Of a stretch of DNA of 15,462 nt, positions 15,343-15,462 are shown piece after piece (positions within the stretch are counted from its first letter, which is position 1; each line of letters starts with the position of its first letter). A model generated the notes under the pieces. The model was not told the origin of the DNA, did no database searches, and was given only the letters and a program-made list of their open reading frames with translations. The stretch is from Bacteroidota bacterium (GTDB lineage Bacteria > Bacteroidota > Bacteroidia > UKL13-3), in contig VEQB01000017.1 in the NCBI GenBank assembly GCA_018883485.1, forward strand, positions 1 through 15,462, read 5' to 3'. Made by a program: the position numbers and the translations under genes.

Positions 15343-15462
15343 TGTTAGCGCAAGGTCCGTTTTATACTAAATCTCAATTGGCACTCAGAAATGGGCAAGA
15401 TCGCGACGAAATTTGGGTAGCTTATAACGGTAAAATTTACGATGTAACGCGCAGTAGACTTT
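15342..15462 (+). CDS. Cytochrome b5-like heme-binding domain protein (partial, N-terminus)
   Basis: The frame starts at the ATG overlapping the asd stop (TAATG) and runs open to the window end, 40 codons. The visible part reads FYTKSQLALRNGQ then DEIWVAYNGKIYDVTRSRL, which matches the start of cytochrome b5-like heme/steroid-binding domains: F/Y-T-x-x-x-L-A...NG...WVAxxGKIYDVTxS. The heme-ligand histidines would come after the visible part, so heme binding cannot be confirmed. In Bacteroidota such proteins can be short single-domain proteins or fused to membrane domains; which applies here is not visible. Spacing suggests coupling to asd. Confidence 0.82.
   Translation, partial: MLAQGPFYTKSQLALRNGQDRDEIWVAYNGKIYDVTRSRL

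Noticed and set aside
1..15462. CRISPR array, tRNA, rRNA, insertion sequence or phage genes
   Set aside because: I saw no regularly spaced repeats, cloverleaf-like sequence, transposase or integrase product, or terminal inverted repeats.

Overview
The window looks like a low-GC Bacteroidota chromosome segment. The evidence is AT-rich intergenic DNA, matches to the Bacteroidota -7 promoter element TAnnTTTG upstream of several genes, a menA-menC pair, a large secreted lamin-tail-domain protein with a FlgD/CHU_C-like C-terminus, a Bacteroides-type Fic protein and a short RsmI. I do not assign a genus. I see no tRNA, rRNA, insertion sequence, phage gene or CRISPR array.

Layout, left to right. 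(a) Minus strand, 3871 down to 1: menA (DHNA polyprenyltransferase), menC (o-succinylbenzoate synthase) and the 5' part of a membrane-anchored multi-PAS sensor kinase. Each overlaps the next by 4 and 8 bases, so this looks like one transcription unit: two menaquinone genes followed by a sensor protein. The kinase has Asp where its H-box should carry the phospho-accepting His. (b) Plus strand, 3870-9856: a CLC chloride channel/transporter with two CBS domains whose ATG interlocks with the menA ATG; an AT-rich gap; a small unrecognised helical protein translationally coupled to purE; a DedA-family membrane protein with a TTG start; rsmI; and lnt, which begins on a TTG inside the end of rsmI. (c) 9894-10916: a stand-alone Fic protein with an N-terminal VbhA-antitoxin-like segment and a C-terminal winged helix. 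(d) Minus strand, 14256 down to 10945: a roughly 1,100-residue secreted protein built of three Ig-like plus lamin-tail modules, convergent with fic. (e) Plus strand, 14350 to the end: asd (aspartate-semialdehyde dehydrogenase), then the start of a cytochrome b5-like heme protein overlapping the asd stop by one base.

Most genes are housekeeping: menaquinone, purine and aspartate-family amino acid synthesis, rRNA methylation and lipoprotein acylation. The observations most worth a second look are the His-to-Asp H-box in the kinase, the altered active-site and inhibitory motifs of the Fic protein, the interlocked divergent starts of menA and clc, and the unknown gene coupled to purE. I found no clearly new multi-gene system.
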